64,000 nt of DNA from DAINBT01 sp036732785 (GTDB taxonomy: Bacteria > Planctomycetota > Phycisphaerae > Sedimentisphaerales > SM23-30), in NCBI GenBank assembly GCA_964537505.1, contig CAZICK010000001.1, positions 1 through 64,000 on the forward strand, in the 5' to 3' direction. Positions 1-8,947 of the stretch are shown here, one piece after another. Position 1 is the first letter of the stretch, and each line of letters begins with the position of its first letter. The position numbers and the translations under genes were made by a program. A model generated the notes under the pieces. That model made no database searches. It saw only the letters and a program-made list of their open reading frames with translations, and was not told where the DNA came from.

Positions 1-1
1 T

Positions 2-229
2 CCCATCGTTACTACCAGCAACCGTTACATTAACCAAAACTGCGTGAACGCTTACGATTTTTCTATTTTGCCTGAGGTCACAGCGGGATTACTCTTAAAT
101 GCCATCATAATAAGTTTGTTAGTTGTCGTTTCCGTGCTATGTTTAATCGGCGAATTCGTGATAAGAAACTTCGTGATTTTGCAAAAATATCCTTCTTATA
201 TTATAAGAGAAATCCATCAAAAGCCTTAA
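2..229 (+). CDS. C-terminal end of a membrane glycosyltransferase (family 2, GtrB/DPM1-like), partial
   Basis: The reading frame is open from the first bases of the window and ends with TAA at 227-229, so only the last 75 or so residues are present. What is visible is one strongly hydrophobic segment (around residues 30-55 of the fragment) followed by a basic tail. Its spacing and residues (IGEF, then a short gap, then YPSYIIREI) resemble the C-terminus of polyprenol-phosphate glycosyltransferases, whose consensus is roughly IGEY..RIY.E...RP.YIV. Those enzymes load sugars onto a lipid carrier at the inner membrane. The acyltransferase gene 21 bases downstream fits a surface-glycan locus. The catalytic domain lies outside the window, so the family call rests on the tail alone. 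Confidence 0.5.
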   Translation, partial: PIVTTSNRYINQNCVNAYDFSILPEVTAGLLLNAIIISLLVVVSVLCLIGEFVIRNFVILQKYPSYIIREIHQKP

Positions 230-250
230 AATAGTGAAGGGGTTTAGATT

Positions 251-823
251 ATGTCTTTCCTGACGGAAGATGAGATGATTTCTGTAGGATTTAGGTCTAT
301 AGGAAAAAATGTTCGTATTTCCCGAAAAGCATCTATTTACAATGCTTCCCATATTTCTGTTGATGACAATGCCCGGATAGATGATTTTTGCATTCTATCG
401 GCAGGAGAAGGTGGTATTGAAATTGGTAAATACGTACACATTGGCTGTTATAGTTCATTGATTGGTCAAGGCAAAATTATCCTGAGTGATTTCTCCGGGA
501 TATCCGGCCGAGTATCGATCTATTCAAGTAACGATGATTATTCCGGGAGTTACCTTGCGCACCCCACTGTGCCTGAGAAATACAGAAATGTTCAGCACGG
601 GAAAGTGGTTCTGCAAAGACACTCAATTGTGGGCGTTGGCTCAGTAATTCTTCCTAACGTTGAGATCAGCGTTGGCGCGGTGGTAGGCGCATTATCCCTT
701 GTAAGAGAGAACTGTGAGGAATTTGGTGTTTATGTCGGATGTCCTGCGAGCAAGGTCAAGACGAGAAAGCGAGATCTTCTAAAACTCGAACAGGAACTGC
801 TCGGCTCTATGAAAAACAGTTAA
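251..823 (+). CDS. Left-handed beta-helix (hexapeptide-repeat) acyltransferase
   Basis: This 190-residue protein carries irregular hexapeptide repeats along most of its length (for example IGKNVRI, VDDNARI, IGKYVHI, VGVGSVI, ISVGAVV), the signature of the left-handed parallel beta-helix fold. Family members transfer acetyl or other acyl groups from CoA to sugars, often on lipopolysaccharide or exopolysaccharide. A histidine in the QRHSIVGVGSVI stretch is a candidate catalytic base by analogy with galactoside acetyltransferases. The C-terminus ends in a short charged helix. It follows the glycosyltransferase end by 21 bases and probably shares its transcript. Substrate cannot be told from sequence. 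Confidence 0.85.
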   Translation: MSFLTEDEMISVGFRSIGKNVRISRKASIYNASHISVDDNARIDDFCILSAGEGGIEIGKYVHIGCYSSLIGQGKIILSDFSGISGRVSIYSSNDDYSGSYLAHPTVPEKYRNVQHGKVVLQRHSIVGVGSVILPNVEISVGAVVGALSLVRENCEEFGVYVGCPASKVKTRKRDLLKLEQELLGSMKNS

Positions 824-863
824 ACCGCGATGCTCAAATTGACTGAGAGTTTGTCCTGTCGCC

Positions 864-2207
864 CTACCCGTCAAGGGTCCAGCCGGAGCGGTACTGCCTG
901 CTCAGGAGATCGTTTCCTTCATCGCTGTTGGTGACGCGACCGCTACTGCCGTCGTACTCGATTTTTTTGCCGACGCGGTAGGCCACAAGCCCCAGGAGCA
1001 TCTGTTCGATCAGGGTGCCGCCATAATCGAAATCGCATGAGGTTTTGAGATCGCCCTTACATGCATTGGTCCATTCCTTCTGGAAGTGGCCCAGAGGCGC
1101 GATAAGCTCGTCTTTGGAACGTGGCTTATAGTAGGTCATATCGGCCTGCTTGCCATAAGGGAGCAGTATCCGGGAATCGAAATCGGCGATGAGGTAACCC
1201 TCGTCGCCCTTGAACATTACGCCATGTCCGATTCTGTTCAGGTCAATATACTCTTTTGGCGAGTTTGGCATGGCGCCGCCCTGATACCAACTGACGTTGA
1301 TTGCTGGGCGCCAGTCGTTGGCGGGATGCTCAAAAGTGGCCTTAAATTCGACGGGTGTGACTTCGGGATTGAACTGGTCGCCCTGAGCCACGGCGGAGGT
1401 CGGAAGCCCGGCGTCAATGGCATTCCAGGCGAGGTCCATAGTATGGCTGCCCATGTCGCCAATCTGTCCGCTGCCGAAGTCCCAGTACATATTCCACTGG
1501 AGGCAATTCGCTCCGGAACCACCGGAGAAGTAGTCGGGATTGTAGGGATGGAAGGGCGCCGGCCCAATCCACAGATCGTAATAAAGGGTTTTCGGAGGTG
1601 TGCCTTCGGCGGGCAGGTAGCCGGGTTTGCGAAGCTGACGATTACCCCAGGCATATACATCACTTAACTGGCCAATCGCTCCGTCTTTGATCAATTCACG
1701 TACGCGGTTGAAGTTCGGAATGGCGTGACGCTGGGTGCCGACCTGTGTAGCGAGCTTGTTTTTGTTCTTGAGATATGTCGCGCGGACCACACGTACTTCT
1801 TCGACGCTGTTGCCCAGCGGCTTTTCGCAGTAAACGTGGAGTCCCCGATTCATGGCCCAGTTGGCGACGAAGGCGTGGGTGTGATCGGTGGTGCAACAGA
1901 TCACGGCATCCAAGTCCTTTTGGTCGAGGCACTTTCGCCAGTCCACATATTGTTTTGCCTTGGGAAACTTCTCGGCGGCGTGAGCCAGGTGATTCTCGTC
2001 CACGTCGCACAGGGCCACGACATTTTCGCTCGAAATCGTGTCAAAATGTGCGTCTCCCCGGCCCCAGGTGCCGATTAGGGCGACATTTAGCTTGTTGCTG
2101 GGCGTGTTGGCGCCGAAAAGTGTGCCGCTGGGTATAATGAGGCATCCGATTCCGGCTGCGGTGGATTTTAGAAACTGACGTCGCTGTGCAATGTCGGTCT
2201 TAATCAT
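864..2207 (-). CDS. Twin-arginine-exported Gfo/Idh/MocA family oxidoreductase
   Basis: A 447-residue NAD(P)-dependent oxidoreductase of the Gfo/Idh/MocA family. The N-terminus has a Tat-type signal (RRQFLKS followed by a hydrophobic stretch and an Ala-rich end), so export is predicted. The Rossmann start is LNVALIGTWGRG, and the CEKPLG motif near residue 128, typical for substrate and cofactor positioning, is intact. The C-terminal half matches the mixed alpha/beta substrate domain. Tat-exported members are numerous in planctomycetes and are thought to act on sugars, but the substrate is unknown. It is transcribed toward the acyltransferase gene, 40 bases away tail to tail, and has its own promoter upstream (2319-2347). 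Confidence 0.9.
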   Translation of the reverse strand: MIKTDIAQRRQFLKSTAAGIGCLIIPSGTLFGANTPSNKLNVALIGTWGRGDAHFDTISSENVVALCDVDENHLAHAAEKFPKAKQYVDWRKCLDQKDLDAVICCTTDHTHAFVANWAMNRGLHVYCEKPLGNSVEEVRVVRATYLKNKNKLATQVGTQRHAIPNFNRVRELIKDGAIGQLSDVYAWGNRQLRKPGYLPAEGTPPKTLYYDLWIGPAPFHPYNPDYFSGGSGANCLQWNMYWDFGSGQIGDMGSHTMDLAWNAIDAGLPTSAVAQGDQFNPEVTPVEFKATFEHPANDWRPAINVSWYQGGAMPNSPKEYIDLNRIGHGVMFKGDEGYLIADFDSRILLPYGKQADMTYYKPRSKDELIAPLGHFQKEWTNACKGDLKTSCDFDYGGTLIEQMLLGLVAYRVGKKIEYDGSSGRVTNSDEGNDLLSRQYRSGWTLDG

Positions 2208-2318
2208 TGTTTTTCCCTTTATTTAAATAGATCGTTTTAAGTTGGCAAGCACGCCATTTAATTGTTTGCTGTTAAATCGGAGATATTAACAACTGAATCT
2301 TTAGATTTCAGGTCGGGG

Positions 2319-2347
2319 ATTGTATCAAAACCATCCTGAACTGTCAA
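2319..2347 (-). promoter_or_regulatory. Sigma-70-type promoter for the Gfo/Idh/MocA gene
   Basis: Read on the minus strand there is a perfect -35 TTGACA (2342-2347) and a -10 TACAAT (2319-2324) separated by 17 bases. Transcription would start near 2312 and leave a leader of about 105 bases before the ATG at 2207. Seen directly in the sequence; activity is inferred. Confidence 0.7.
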
Positions 2348-2415
2348 GAACTTTTGTTTTCGTTTTCAATTCGCTATTCAACGAATAAATCCACGCGTCG
2401 GGTTATTGGATGGTT

Positions 2416-3264
2416 TTACTTTTCCCAGCGTGATGGGGCGTTTTCCGGGGTGTTTACGGTGATATCATCCATAACCAGGTGGCCACTGCGGAACAGGAAG
2501 CTCAGTATTTTGCGGCGCAGTCTGGTCAACGGTCGGGCAACAATCCGATGGGCCAAGATCAAACGGCTCTTTCGTTGAGATTTCATCATCTGCGAATCGT
2601 CCATTAAATGCCTGCACAACCGGCGTTTGTGTTTGAAAAGATGATAAAAATCCTCTCTTTGGAGGGCGTTCAGAATAGAATCAGCCGGTTTTCGTAGCGG
2701 CCACGGCGGGCACGAAACGTGATATGATATCTGGAAGTCGATCAGATAAGGCAGATTGTCACGGCCCAATAGTATGTTACCGCGTTTGTTCATGTCAACA
2801 TAGCCGATGCGGCAGGCATGAATCCGCCTAATAAGGTCTTCCAGGCGGTCAAAGAAATCGTCGGGCAACGAAGGTTCTTCATCCAAACTGCATCCCTCGA
2901 TATATTCATAAATAAAGCCTATATTGCTGTGGAGAGCCAGGAGACGCGGCACCTGCGATAAATGCTGTAAACGCTTGAGAATGGATATTTCGTGTCGGCA
3001 AAGAGCCCGTCCCAGCCAATCGAGAGGCAGGCCCAAAAAATTTCTACGTCGGCCAAGCTTTAAAACAACCTTAGCCGGGGCTTTCTTATTTTCCAAATTA
3101 ATATCGCTTTTCAGTTCAAAAAGGGCGGTGAGAGCGAAGAAATCATGTTTAAATATTTTCTTCCGTCGGTAGGTCAATCCCCTCACCGTAATTTGGTCGG
3201 GCGGCTTATACCTGCCCCAAGCTCGCAGTTGGTCTGTGGCTGTAGTTTTCATAATCTCATTCAT
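2416..3264 (-). CDS. Small protein-kinase-fold protein (lipopolysaccharide kinase / RIO-like)
   Basis: A 282-residue protein with the core of a kinase fold: a lysine in KVVLKLG, the catalytic-loop-like segment YVDMNKRGNILL in which the Asp and Asn are spaced as in lipopolysaccharide kinases, and LIDFQ in place of the DFG loop. In InaA/WaaP/RIO-like enzymes this combination phosphorylates sugars or small molecules. The C-terminal third is basic and unlike known domains. The start at 3264 has no strong ribosome-binding site and an in-frame ATG four codons later is equally possible. Together with the glycosyltransferase and acyltransferase nearby it suggests envelope glycan modification. The call is at fold level only. 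Confidence 0.65.
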   Translation of the reverse strand: MNEIMKTTATDQLRAWGRYKPPDQITVRGLTYRRKKIFKHDFFALTALFELKSDINLENKKAPAKVVLKLGRRRNFLGLPLDWLGRALCRHEISILKRLQHLSQVPRLLALHSNIGFIYEYIEGCSLDEEPSLPDDFFDRLEDLIRRIHACRIGYVDMNKRGNILLGRDNLPYLIDFQISYHVSCPPWPLRKPADSILNALQREDFYHLFKHKRRLCRHLMDDSQMMKSQRKSRLILAHRIVARPLTRLRRKILSFLFRSGHLVMDDITVNTPENAPSRWEK

Positions 3265-3641
3265 GTAGCATAATTACGCCAAAATGCAAGTGAAAGCACA
3301 TCGCGTCGGGCGAGGTTGTAACGTAACCGGCTCAATATACACACAAAACACATACGGGTGCGCGAGGCAAAATCGCTATAATCGATACAACTATAGCCAT
3401 CCCTGCAACTGGATGCTGACAAGATTTCTGGCGTTGCGTCTGGACAACATCCACAAAATCGACATAACCTATTATTTACAAGGCATTTACGGCAAACAGT
3501 TCTGTTGCCGATGATGTCTTTGATATACATCTGGCACCAACAGCACAACAGGAGCCAAAACAGACAAAGAAAAGCCCCATATTCATAACCACGTGTCACA
3601 CAAGCAGTTACACAATTTAGCTGAATTTTACTTTTTTTTGC

Positions 3642-3670
3642 TTGAAGTCGGCATATCCTTTGCTTATAAT
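3642..3670 (+). promoter_or_regulatory. Sigma-70-type promoter upstream of the PEP-CTERM genes
   Basis: TTGAAG (3642-3647) and a perfect TATAAT (3665-3670) are separated by 17 bases. The predicted start near 3677 leaves a leader of roughly 300 bases before the first PEP-CTERM gene. The 377 bases between the kinase-like gene start and this promoter (3265-3641) show no gene or other feature that I can support. Confidence 0.65.
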
Positions 3671-3676
3671 ACTTTT

Positions 3677-3985
3677 GCTGTGGACTATAGGTGAAAAGAG
3701 AGATTCACTTGTGGTTCTGGAGAGAGCAGGTAGGGTTGAGAGAGAGAGGCGGTCGCAAGTCACCCCTTTCAACTGTCATACCTTCTTTGCAGATTGAGTT
3801 TTGCAGATGCTGATTGTATATGCCTGTCCGGCTTCGTAAATATGGCATCGGACAAAACCAGATGGGTGTTGGGTGACCAAGCCTGGAAGGGCTGGGGAGA
3901 GCCGCCCTTCCGGTCAGTTGCGTGGAGAGAGTAAGAGTAGTTCTTACACTCGGAGTGGGAGAAAAACAAGGAGAGAGAGATTATT
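3677..3985 (+). promoter_or_regulatory. Long structured 5' leader of the PEP-CTERM gene
   Basis: About 300 untranslated bases lie between the promoter and the ATG at 3986. They contain repeated purine runs (GAGAGAG) and a strong hairpin: GGAAGGGC (3885-3892) pairs perfectly with GCCCTTCC (3904-3911), extended by TGACC (3874-3878) pairing with GGTCA (3912-3916). GGTGAC at 3872 could alternatively pair with GTCACC near 3756, which would give two exclusive folds. The last part holds the ribosome-binding site AAGGAGAGAGA. I do not recognise a known riboswitch class. Confidence 0.4.
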
Positions 3986-5056
3986 ATGAAAACTAATGTG
4001 ATCGACCGCAGCCAAAAGGGCAAGGCCTTTTTATGGGTTGTATTATTGCTGGTAGTTTTTTCGGGTTCAGTTCAGAGGAGCTCTGCCGCAATAATTACCG
4101 ACACATGGGACCCGGTCATCAAATGGGATCCGGTCAACAATCACATCACCCGTAACGGGAGTCGCTTACCCCAAGCATTGCCCAGCACAAAGCCCGGCCT
4201 GCCGGATACCGGTGAATATAACTGCATCGAGGATATATATCTGAATAACTCCATCGCACACAGCGGCTCAGCCGTCAGTGATAAACCATATCAGCATGTG
4301 TACGCCTACAGTCTCTCGACGGAAGAGGCCGTCAAATACGCAACCAGCAATGTCGCCAAAAAGGCAACGCCCATTTTGGACAATGAACAGAGTGGTGTGA
4401 GTTACGGAAAATCCTTTCGAATAGATGACCAGCTCGAACTCGATGGGTCGATTTTAGTGGTAAATCCTTTTGTGAAAAATCGGAAAGGATTGCTGGCGTC
4501 CTTCGATGTTTTGATAACCCGTGAGTTCGAGCGCCAGACGCGCACAGGACCCCAAACAATAATCAAGACGCTCGCTAAAGGTAAAATCAGACTCGTCGCC
4601 AAGCAAGACGGTAAAGTGGCGATCAAGACCTCGGGCAAGATCAAGAAAAGCCTAATCACTTCCATTCAAAACGAAAGTGAGATAGTGTTAAAGGGCAATA
4701 GCAAGAAAATCAAAAAGGCCGACATTAAGGAAATATGCAATGGGGGCGACCTTTTCAGGGTTGATCTTGCCGACCTTATTATTCCTTACAAATTCTACAC
4801 CCGCACGGATGATATTAATACTATCAATGTCCGACTGACCAGCAGCGTAACTACCGACGGTTCCGGTACCGGTGCGGAAGTGTGTTTTTTCCCGGCTGAG
4901 CCTATGGTACCGGCGTTTCAGGAACAAGCCCAGGTGCCCGAACCGGCAACATTCATCCTGCTGTTGGTCGGTGGCGGGTTAATCGGATTGAACCGTAAAG
5001 GGCGACGGTACAAACGCCGATTATCACACAATAAGGTTTTTAACTTAGTGTTTTAA
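3986..5056 (+). CDS. PEP-CTERM sorting-domain protein
   Basis: A 356-residue exported protein. Residues 1-35 form a signal peptide (basic start, hydrophobic core, Ala-rich cleavage region). The C-terminus has a PEP-CTERM signal: VPEPAT, a hydrophobic stretch of about 18 residues, then a basic tail beginning NRKGRRYKRR. Proteins with this tripartite signal are processed by exosortase and usually end up in or on the envelope or exopolysaccharide matrix. The middle, rich in Lys and beta-strand-like segments, matches no domain that I recognise. A strong ribosome-binding site precedes the ATG. A second PEP-CTERM gene follows closely. No exosortase gene lies in this window. The tail after the membrane segment is longer than usual. 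Confidence 0.85.
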   Translation: MKTNVIDRSQKGKAFLWVVLLLVVFSGSVQRSSAAIITDTWDPVIKWDPVNNHITRNGSRLPQALPSTKPGLPDTGEYNCIEDIYLNNSIAHSGSAVSDKPYQHVYAYSLSTEEAVKYATSNVAKKATPILDNEQSGVSYGKSFRIDDQLELDGSILVVNPFVKNRKGLLASFDVLITREFERQTRTGPQTIIKTLAKGKIRLVAKQDGKVAIKTSGKIKKSLITSIQNESEIVLKGNSKKIKKADIKEICNGGDLFRVDLADLIIPYKFYTRTDDINTINVRLTSSVTTDGSGTGAEVCFFPAEPMVPAFQEQAQVPEPATFILLLVGGGLIGLNRKGRRYKRRLSHNKVFNLVF

Positions 5057-5094
5057 TTTAGATTCAGGCAGTTTCAGTGGAGAGAGAGGCAGAT

Positions 5095-5778
5095 ATGAAA
5101 TCATTAGGTCACGACAGGAATAGTTTTTCCCGGTATGTGTTACCGGTAATGGCAGCGGCAGCGATCATCGCCCTGGCAGTTCCAGGGGGCAGTTACGCGG
5201 CGACAAGCACCACTATAGCAACATTCGCCAATCCCGCTTTGAATTCAGATACTCCCCTTTTTACGGTCGATTTCAGCGAAGACGCCATAACCGGCGGCTG
5301 GGAAGACTTCAGGACGGGTCTGTATCTGGAGGTACCTATTACCGGCAATATTTTTCCGGACGCTTTTTTCATTATTCCCGAATCCATTACCTACATGGGC
5401 GGTCTTGACGGTGGCGACACTGGTGGCGGCACCATTGAATTTTATGCCGACGGTGTCGATCCCGACCAGACCGAACCCTTGATACGAATAGATTTTGAGA
5501 GCGGCTACCTGGCTAAATATGGCGCAGGTTTGCATGCCAGCAATGTCTTGAGGGCCGATGACGTTATTATCACCGGTTCGGAGATCACGGGAGTTCTAAG
5601 CGGGGAAATTTTTACGTTTGGCTTTGATAATCATCAGCCGCTAAATGGCAACTGGGACAACGGCTTCACGGCTACGGCAGCGTTCACCTGTTCGGCTGTT
5701 CCCGAACCGGCCACCATCGGACTTCTGGCTATGGGAGCACTGCTGGCTTTAAGAAAAAAACACCGTACAGAAATATAA
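5095..5778 (+). CDS. PEP-CTERM sorting-domain protein, Gly/Asp-rich
   Basis: A 227-residue exported protein ending in a classical PEP-CTERM signal (VPEPATIGLLAMGALLALRKK plus a short charged end). I chose the ATG at 5095 because it follows GGAGAGAGAGGCAG at proper spacing and gives a normal signal peptide. The upstream GTG at 5077 has no such site. The mature part is acidic and beta-rich, with a GLDGGDTGGG segment; homologues of this kind appear as secreted proteins of unknown role in planctomycetes. It begins 38 bases after the first PEP-CTERM gene and shares the GAGAGAG-rich ribosome-binding region, so the two are probably one operon ended by the hairpin at 5824. Confidence 0.85.
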   Translation: MKSLGHDRNSFSRYVLPVMAAAAIIALAVPGGSYAATSTTIATFANPALNSDTPLFTVDFSEDAITGGWEDFRTGLYLEVPITGNIFPDAFFIIPESITYMGGLDGGDTGGGTIEFYADGVDPDQTEPLIRIDFESGYLAKYGAGLHASNVLRADDVIITGSEITGVLSGEIFTFGFDNHQPLNGNWDNGFTATAAFTCSAVPEPATIGLLAMGALLALRKKHRTEI

Positions 5779-5823
5779 ACAAACACTCGTAGAACCACAT
5801 TATCCAACACAATCCCATTTATA

Positions 5824-5865
5824 AGCCCCGGCAAGATGCCATAATGGCTCTTGACCGGGGTTTAG
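5824..5865 (+). terminator. Rho-independent-like terminator after the PEP-CTERM pair
   Basis: The stem AAGCCCCGG pairs with CCGGGGTTT, with an inner AAGA/TCTT pairing, followed by TTTAGTTTT. It lies 45 bases after the second PEP-CTERM gene and before the valS promoter. Confidence 0.65.
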
Positions 5866-5903
5866 TTTTGGCCTGGCCTGTGTTTTCCGGAACATAGTCC
5901 ACC

Positions 5904-5931
5904 TTGACAATCAGGGCGTTATATTTATAAT
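5904..5931 (+). promoter_or_regulatory. Near-consensus sigma-70 promoter of valS
   Basis: A perfect TTGACA (5904-5909) and a perfect TATAAT (5926-5931) are 16 bases apart. The expected transcription start falls at 5937-5940, on or next to the first ATG of valS, so the mRNA would have almost no leader. Confidence 0.75.
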
Positions 5932-5937
5932 GCTATT

Positions 5938-8931
5938 ATGATAGAAGAGATGCCCAAAACATATGACCCGAAACAGGTCGAAAGACAGGCCAGCCTGCTA
6001 TGGCGGCAAAACGACTCATTTCACGCCAAACCGTCCCCACCCGGCGAACCTGGTAAGGTTTACTGCATAGTCATTCCGCCTCCCAACGTCACGGCGGCCC
6101 TGCACCTGGGGCACGCCCTCAATAATACGCTCCAGGACATCCTGATCCGCTGGCGGCGAATGCAGCAGTATAACACGCTTTGGATGCCCGGTACGGACCA
6201 TGCCGGGATCGCTACGCAGACCGTCGTCGAAAAGCGTATTCTCGCCGAGGAAGGCCGGCGACGAACCGATTTCGAGCGAGAGGAGTTTATCGGACGTGTG
6301 CAGGCATGGAAGGATGAATACGAAGGACGTATCATCGATCAACTGCAAAAAATGGGCTGTTCGTGCGATTGGCAGCGGACACGGTTTACGATGGATCAGG
6401 TGTGCGCCAAGGCTGTGCGTGTGAATTTTTTCAATCTGTTCCGGGATGGGCTGATCTACCGCGGCAAACGGCTGGTCAACTGGGACCCTGCTACCCAAAC
6501 CGTTCTGGCCGACGATGAGGTCGAACATGAGACCGTACAGGGTCATTTTTGGTATCTGCGGTATCCGCTGGTTGAGCCGGTCGAGGTCGAAGGGCAAACC
6601 ATCGAATACGTAACCGTCGCCACCACCCGTCCTGAAACCATGCTTGGCGATACCGCGGTAGCCATGAACCAAGCCGATCCACGGGCCAAATGGCTGCTCG
6701 GCAAAGGTGTACGTCTGCCGCTGGTCGGGCGGGTCATACCGATCATTGCCGATGAGTACGTTGTATTACCGAACCCTGAAAGTGACGACGAAAAAGCAAA
6801 GTTTTCGACCGGTTTTCTGAAGGTTACTCCCGCCCACGATCCCGACGACTGGGCCATCGGTCAGAGGCACGATCTGCCGATAATCAACGTCATGGCCCCG
6901 GACGGATCGATCAGTGACAAATACGGGTGGGAGGATGCCACCGGTTCGGATGCCGAGCAATTCGTCGGCATGGACCGCTTTGAGGCGCGTGAAGCAATCG
7001 TCGAATGGTTCCGTCAGGGAAATATGCTGGAAGATGTGCGGGAATATGCCCATGAAGTCGGGCACAGCTATCGGAGCCATGTTCCCATCGAACCGTATCT
7101 GTCGGATCAGTGGTATATCGCTGTGAAAAAGCCTATACCGCACTTGGCGGAGAAATTCGGGGAAGGCCTTATCGAAGGTACAGATGTGCCGTTAAACTCG
7201 CTGGCGGGTTTGGCGTTGAAGCCGCTACTGGATGGTAGGCTGCGTTTTGTTCCCGATCGCTACGGGAAGACCTATCAGACCTGGCTGGAGAACCTGCGTG
7301 ACTGGCCCATCAGCCGACAACTGTGGTGGGGACATCGGATACCAGTATGGAATTGCATCGCAGGAGAAATAACAGATAATCAAATTGACTCAAAGCTGAG
7401 CCAATGGCGAGAAGAAAAGCGTATAGAAACTATAGGGAGCATGGTGCGCGACGAACAAATATATGATGAGAGCGAATCATTACATTTTATTTGTGTTCGT
7501 GATCCCGAAGGACTTGACAAAGAAGTTGTCGAATATATAGAAAAAATCGGCTATCAGCACGACGATGATGTGCTGGATACATGGTTCAGTTCTGCGTTGT
7601 GGCCGATCAGTACGATGGGTTGGCCGGACGATACGCCGGAGATGAGGACGTATTATCCTGGTAGTGTGCTTTGCACGGCTCGTGAAATTATTACGCTGTG
7701 GGTTTCGCGGATGGTGATGATGGGACAGTATTGCGCCGGTGATATTCCCTTCAAAGACGTGTTCATTCATGCGATGCTCCAGGACGGCAGTGGTCGCAAG
7801 ATGTCCAAGAGCCTGGGAAACGGTATCGATCCGCTGGTGGCCATCGACAGCCACGGAGCCGACGCTATGCGTTTCGCCCTGGCCAGTATGACCACTCAAA
7901 CACAGGACGTGCGGATGCCGGTCGAATCGATGAAACTGCCCGACGGGCGAACGGTCAATACATCACCGAAATTTGATTTGGGTCGCAATTTCTGTAACAA
8001 GCTGTGGAACGCCTCCCGTTTTGCCCTGACCAATCTTGAGGAGACGCCGACCGGACCATTTGACCCGGCGCTGCTTGCCATGGAAGACCGCTGGATACTT
8101 TCGCGCCTGAGCCGGACCATAGAGACCGCGACCGGCCACCTGGAGGAATTCAAGTTCAGTGAATCGATCAATGTTCTGTATAAGTTCTTCTGGAATGAGT
8201 TGTGCGATTGGTATCTTGAGCTGATCAAACCGCGTATGCGCGATCAATCACAACGCGGAGTCGCTGCGCGAGTTCTGGCTTTTGTTATGGATGCGTCTTT
8301 GAGATTGTTCCATCCGTTTCTGCCGTTTATCACCGAAGGGATATACCAGCAGCTCAACGCTGTGTGTCCTCATCGTGATCTGGATGGTTTTGCGGAGTTG
8401 GGCGGCTCCGGGGATTTGGTTTCGGCCGCCTGGCCCAAACTCACAGAAGATATGGTAAATGCGCAGATCGAGCAGCAGATGCTGCTGGCCCAAACCGTAA
8501 TAAGACTTATCCGTGACATTCGTACCGAGCATCAGGCGCCGCCGCGAAAACCACTGGATGTCTCGATAAAAGCGGACGAGCGGGTATCGGAAATTCTCAT
8601 GGCCCAACAGCATTTAATCTCCGATATAGCCAACCTGAACACATTTACCGCGGGGCCGGGGACAGTCAAGCCAGCCAACGGGGCCGCTGTTCTTGCCGAG
8701 GATATGGAAATATATGTAGATGGCGTAACAGATGTGGAAGCGCAGCGTCGGCGACTGCTCAAACAAGAAGAAGAACTCCTCGGCTGGATCAAAGCGACCC
8801 AGTCCAAACTGAACAATGGGAATTTCATCACGCGTGCCAATCCCCAGGTCGTTCAGCGTCAGCGTGAACGACTGGAACAACTAAACGAACAATTGGCCAC
8901 AATACAAAAAAACCTTAACGATTTGACATAA
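5938..8931 (+). CDS. valS: Valyl-tRNA synthetase
   Basis: This 997-residue class I aminoacyl-tRNA synthetase charges tRNA-Val. The HIGH motif reads HLGH at residues 56-59 within PPPNVTAALHLGHA, and KMSKS is at residues 621-625. The editing (CP1) domain contains the TTRPETMLGDTAVAM segment. The anticodon-binding domain and a C-terminal coiled coil (last 60 residues or so) are complete, and the length is normal. The promoter predicts transcription to begin at the first ATG, so translation is either leaderless from 5938 or starts at the ATG at 5950, which is preceded by AGAAGAG. The bifunctional-nuclease gene follows by 16 bases and is probably co-transcribed. Confidence 0.98.
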   Translation: MIEEMPKTYDPKQVERQASLLWRQNDSFHAKPSPPGEPGKVYCIVIPPPNVTAALHLGHALNNTLQDILIRWRRMQQYNTLWMPGTDHAGIATQTVVEKRILAEEGRRRTDFEREEFIGRVQAWKDEYEGRIIDQLQKMGCSCDWQRTRFTMDQVCAKAVRVNFFNLFRDGLIYRGKRLVNWDPATQTVLADDEVEHETVQGHFWYLRYPLVEPVEVEGQTIEYVTVATTRPETMLGDTAVAMNQADPRAKWLLGKGVRLPLVGRVIPIIADEYVVLPNPESDDEKAKFSTGFLKVTPAHDPDDWAIGQRHDLPIINVMAPDGSISDKYGWEDATGSDAEQFVGMDRFEAREAIVEWFRQGNMLEDVREYAHEVGHSYRSHVPIEPYLSDQWYIAVKKPIPHLAEKFGEGLIEGTDVPLNSLAGLALKPLLDGRLRFVPDRYGKTYQTWLENLRDWPISRQLWWGHRIPVWNCIAGEITDNQIDSKLSQWREEKRIETIGSMVRDEQIYDESESLHFICVRDPEGLDKEVVEYIEKIGYQHDDDVLDTWFSSALWPISTMGWPDDTPEMRTYYPGSVLCTAREIITLWVSRMVMMGQYCAGDIPFKDVFIHAMLQDGSGRKMSKSLGNGIDPLVAIDSHGADAMRFALASMTTQTQDVRMPVESMKLPDGRTVNTSPKFDLGRNFCNKLWNASRFALTNLEETPTGPFDPALLAMEDRWILSRLSRTIETATGHLEEFKFSESINVLYKFFWNELCDWYLELIKPRMRDQSQRGVAARVLAFVMDASLRLFHPFLPFITEGIYQQLNAVCPHRDLDGFAELGGSGDLVSAAWPKLTEDMVNAQIEQQMLLAQTVIRLIRDIRTEHQAPPRKPLDVSIKADERVSEILMAQQHLISDIANLNTFTAGPGTVKPANGAAVLAEDMEIYVDGVTDVEAQRRRLLKQEEELLGWIKATQSKLNNGNFITRANPQVVQRQRERLEQLNEQLATIQKNLNDLT

Positions 8932-8947
8932 GGGAAGGGGCGTCCAG

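Noticed and set aside
1086..2137. Several long frames opposite the Gfo/Idh/MocA gene
   Set aside because: Shadows of a clear family gene on the other strand in a GC-rich stretch.
3261..3599. 112-codon Cys-rich minus-strand frame overlapping the kinase-like gene start
   Set aside because: No ribosome-binding site and no protein-like composition; the overlap by four bases is probably chance.
3769..3985. Leader of the PEP-CTERM gene as a cyclic-di-GMP riboswitch
   Set aside because: The leader is structured, but the conserved core bases of the known classes are not present.
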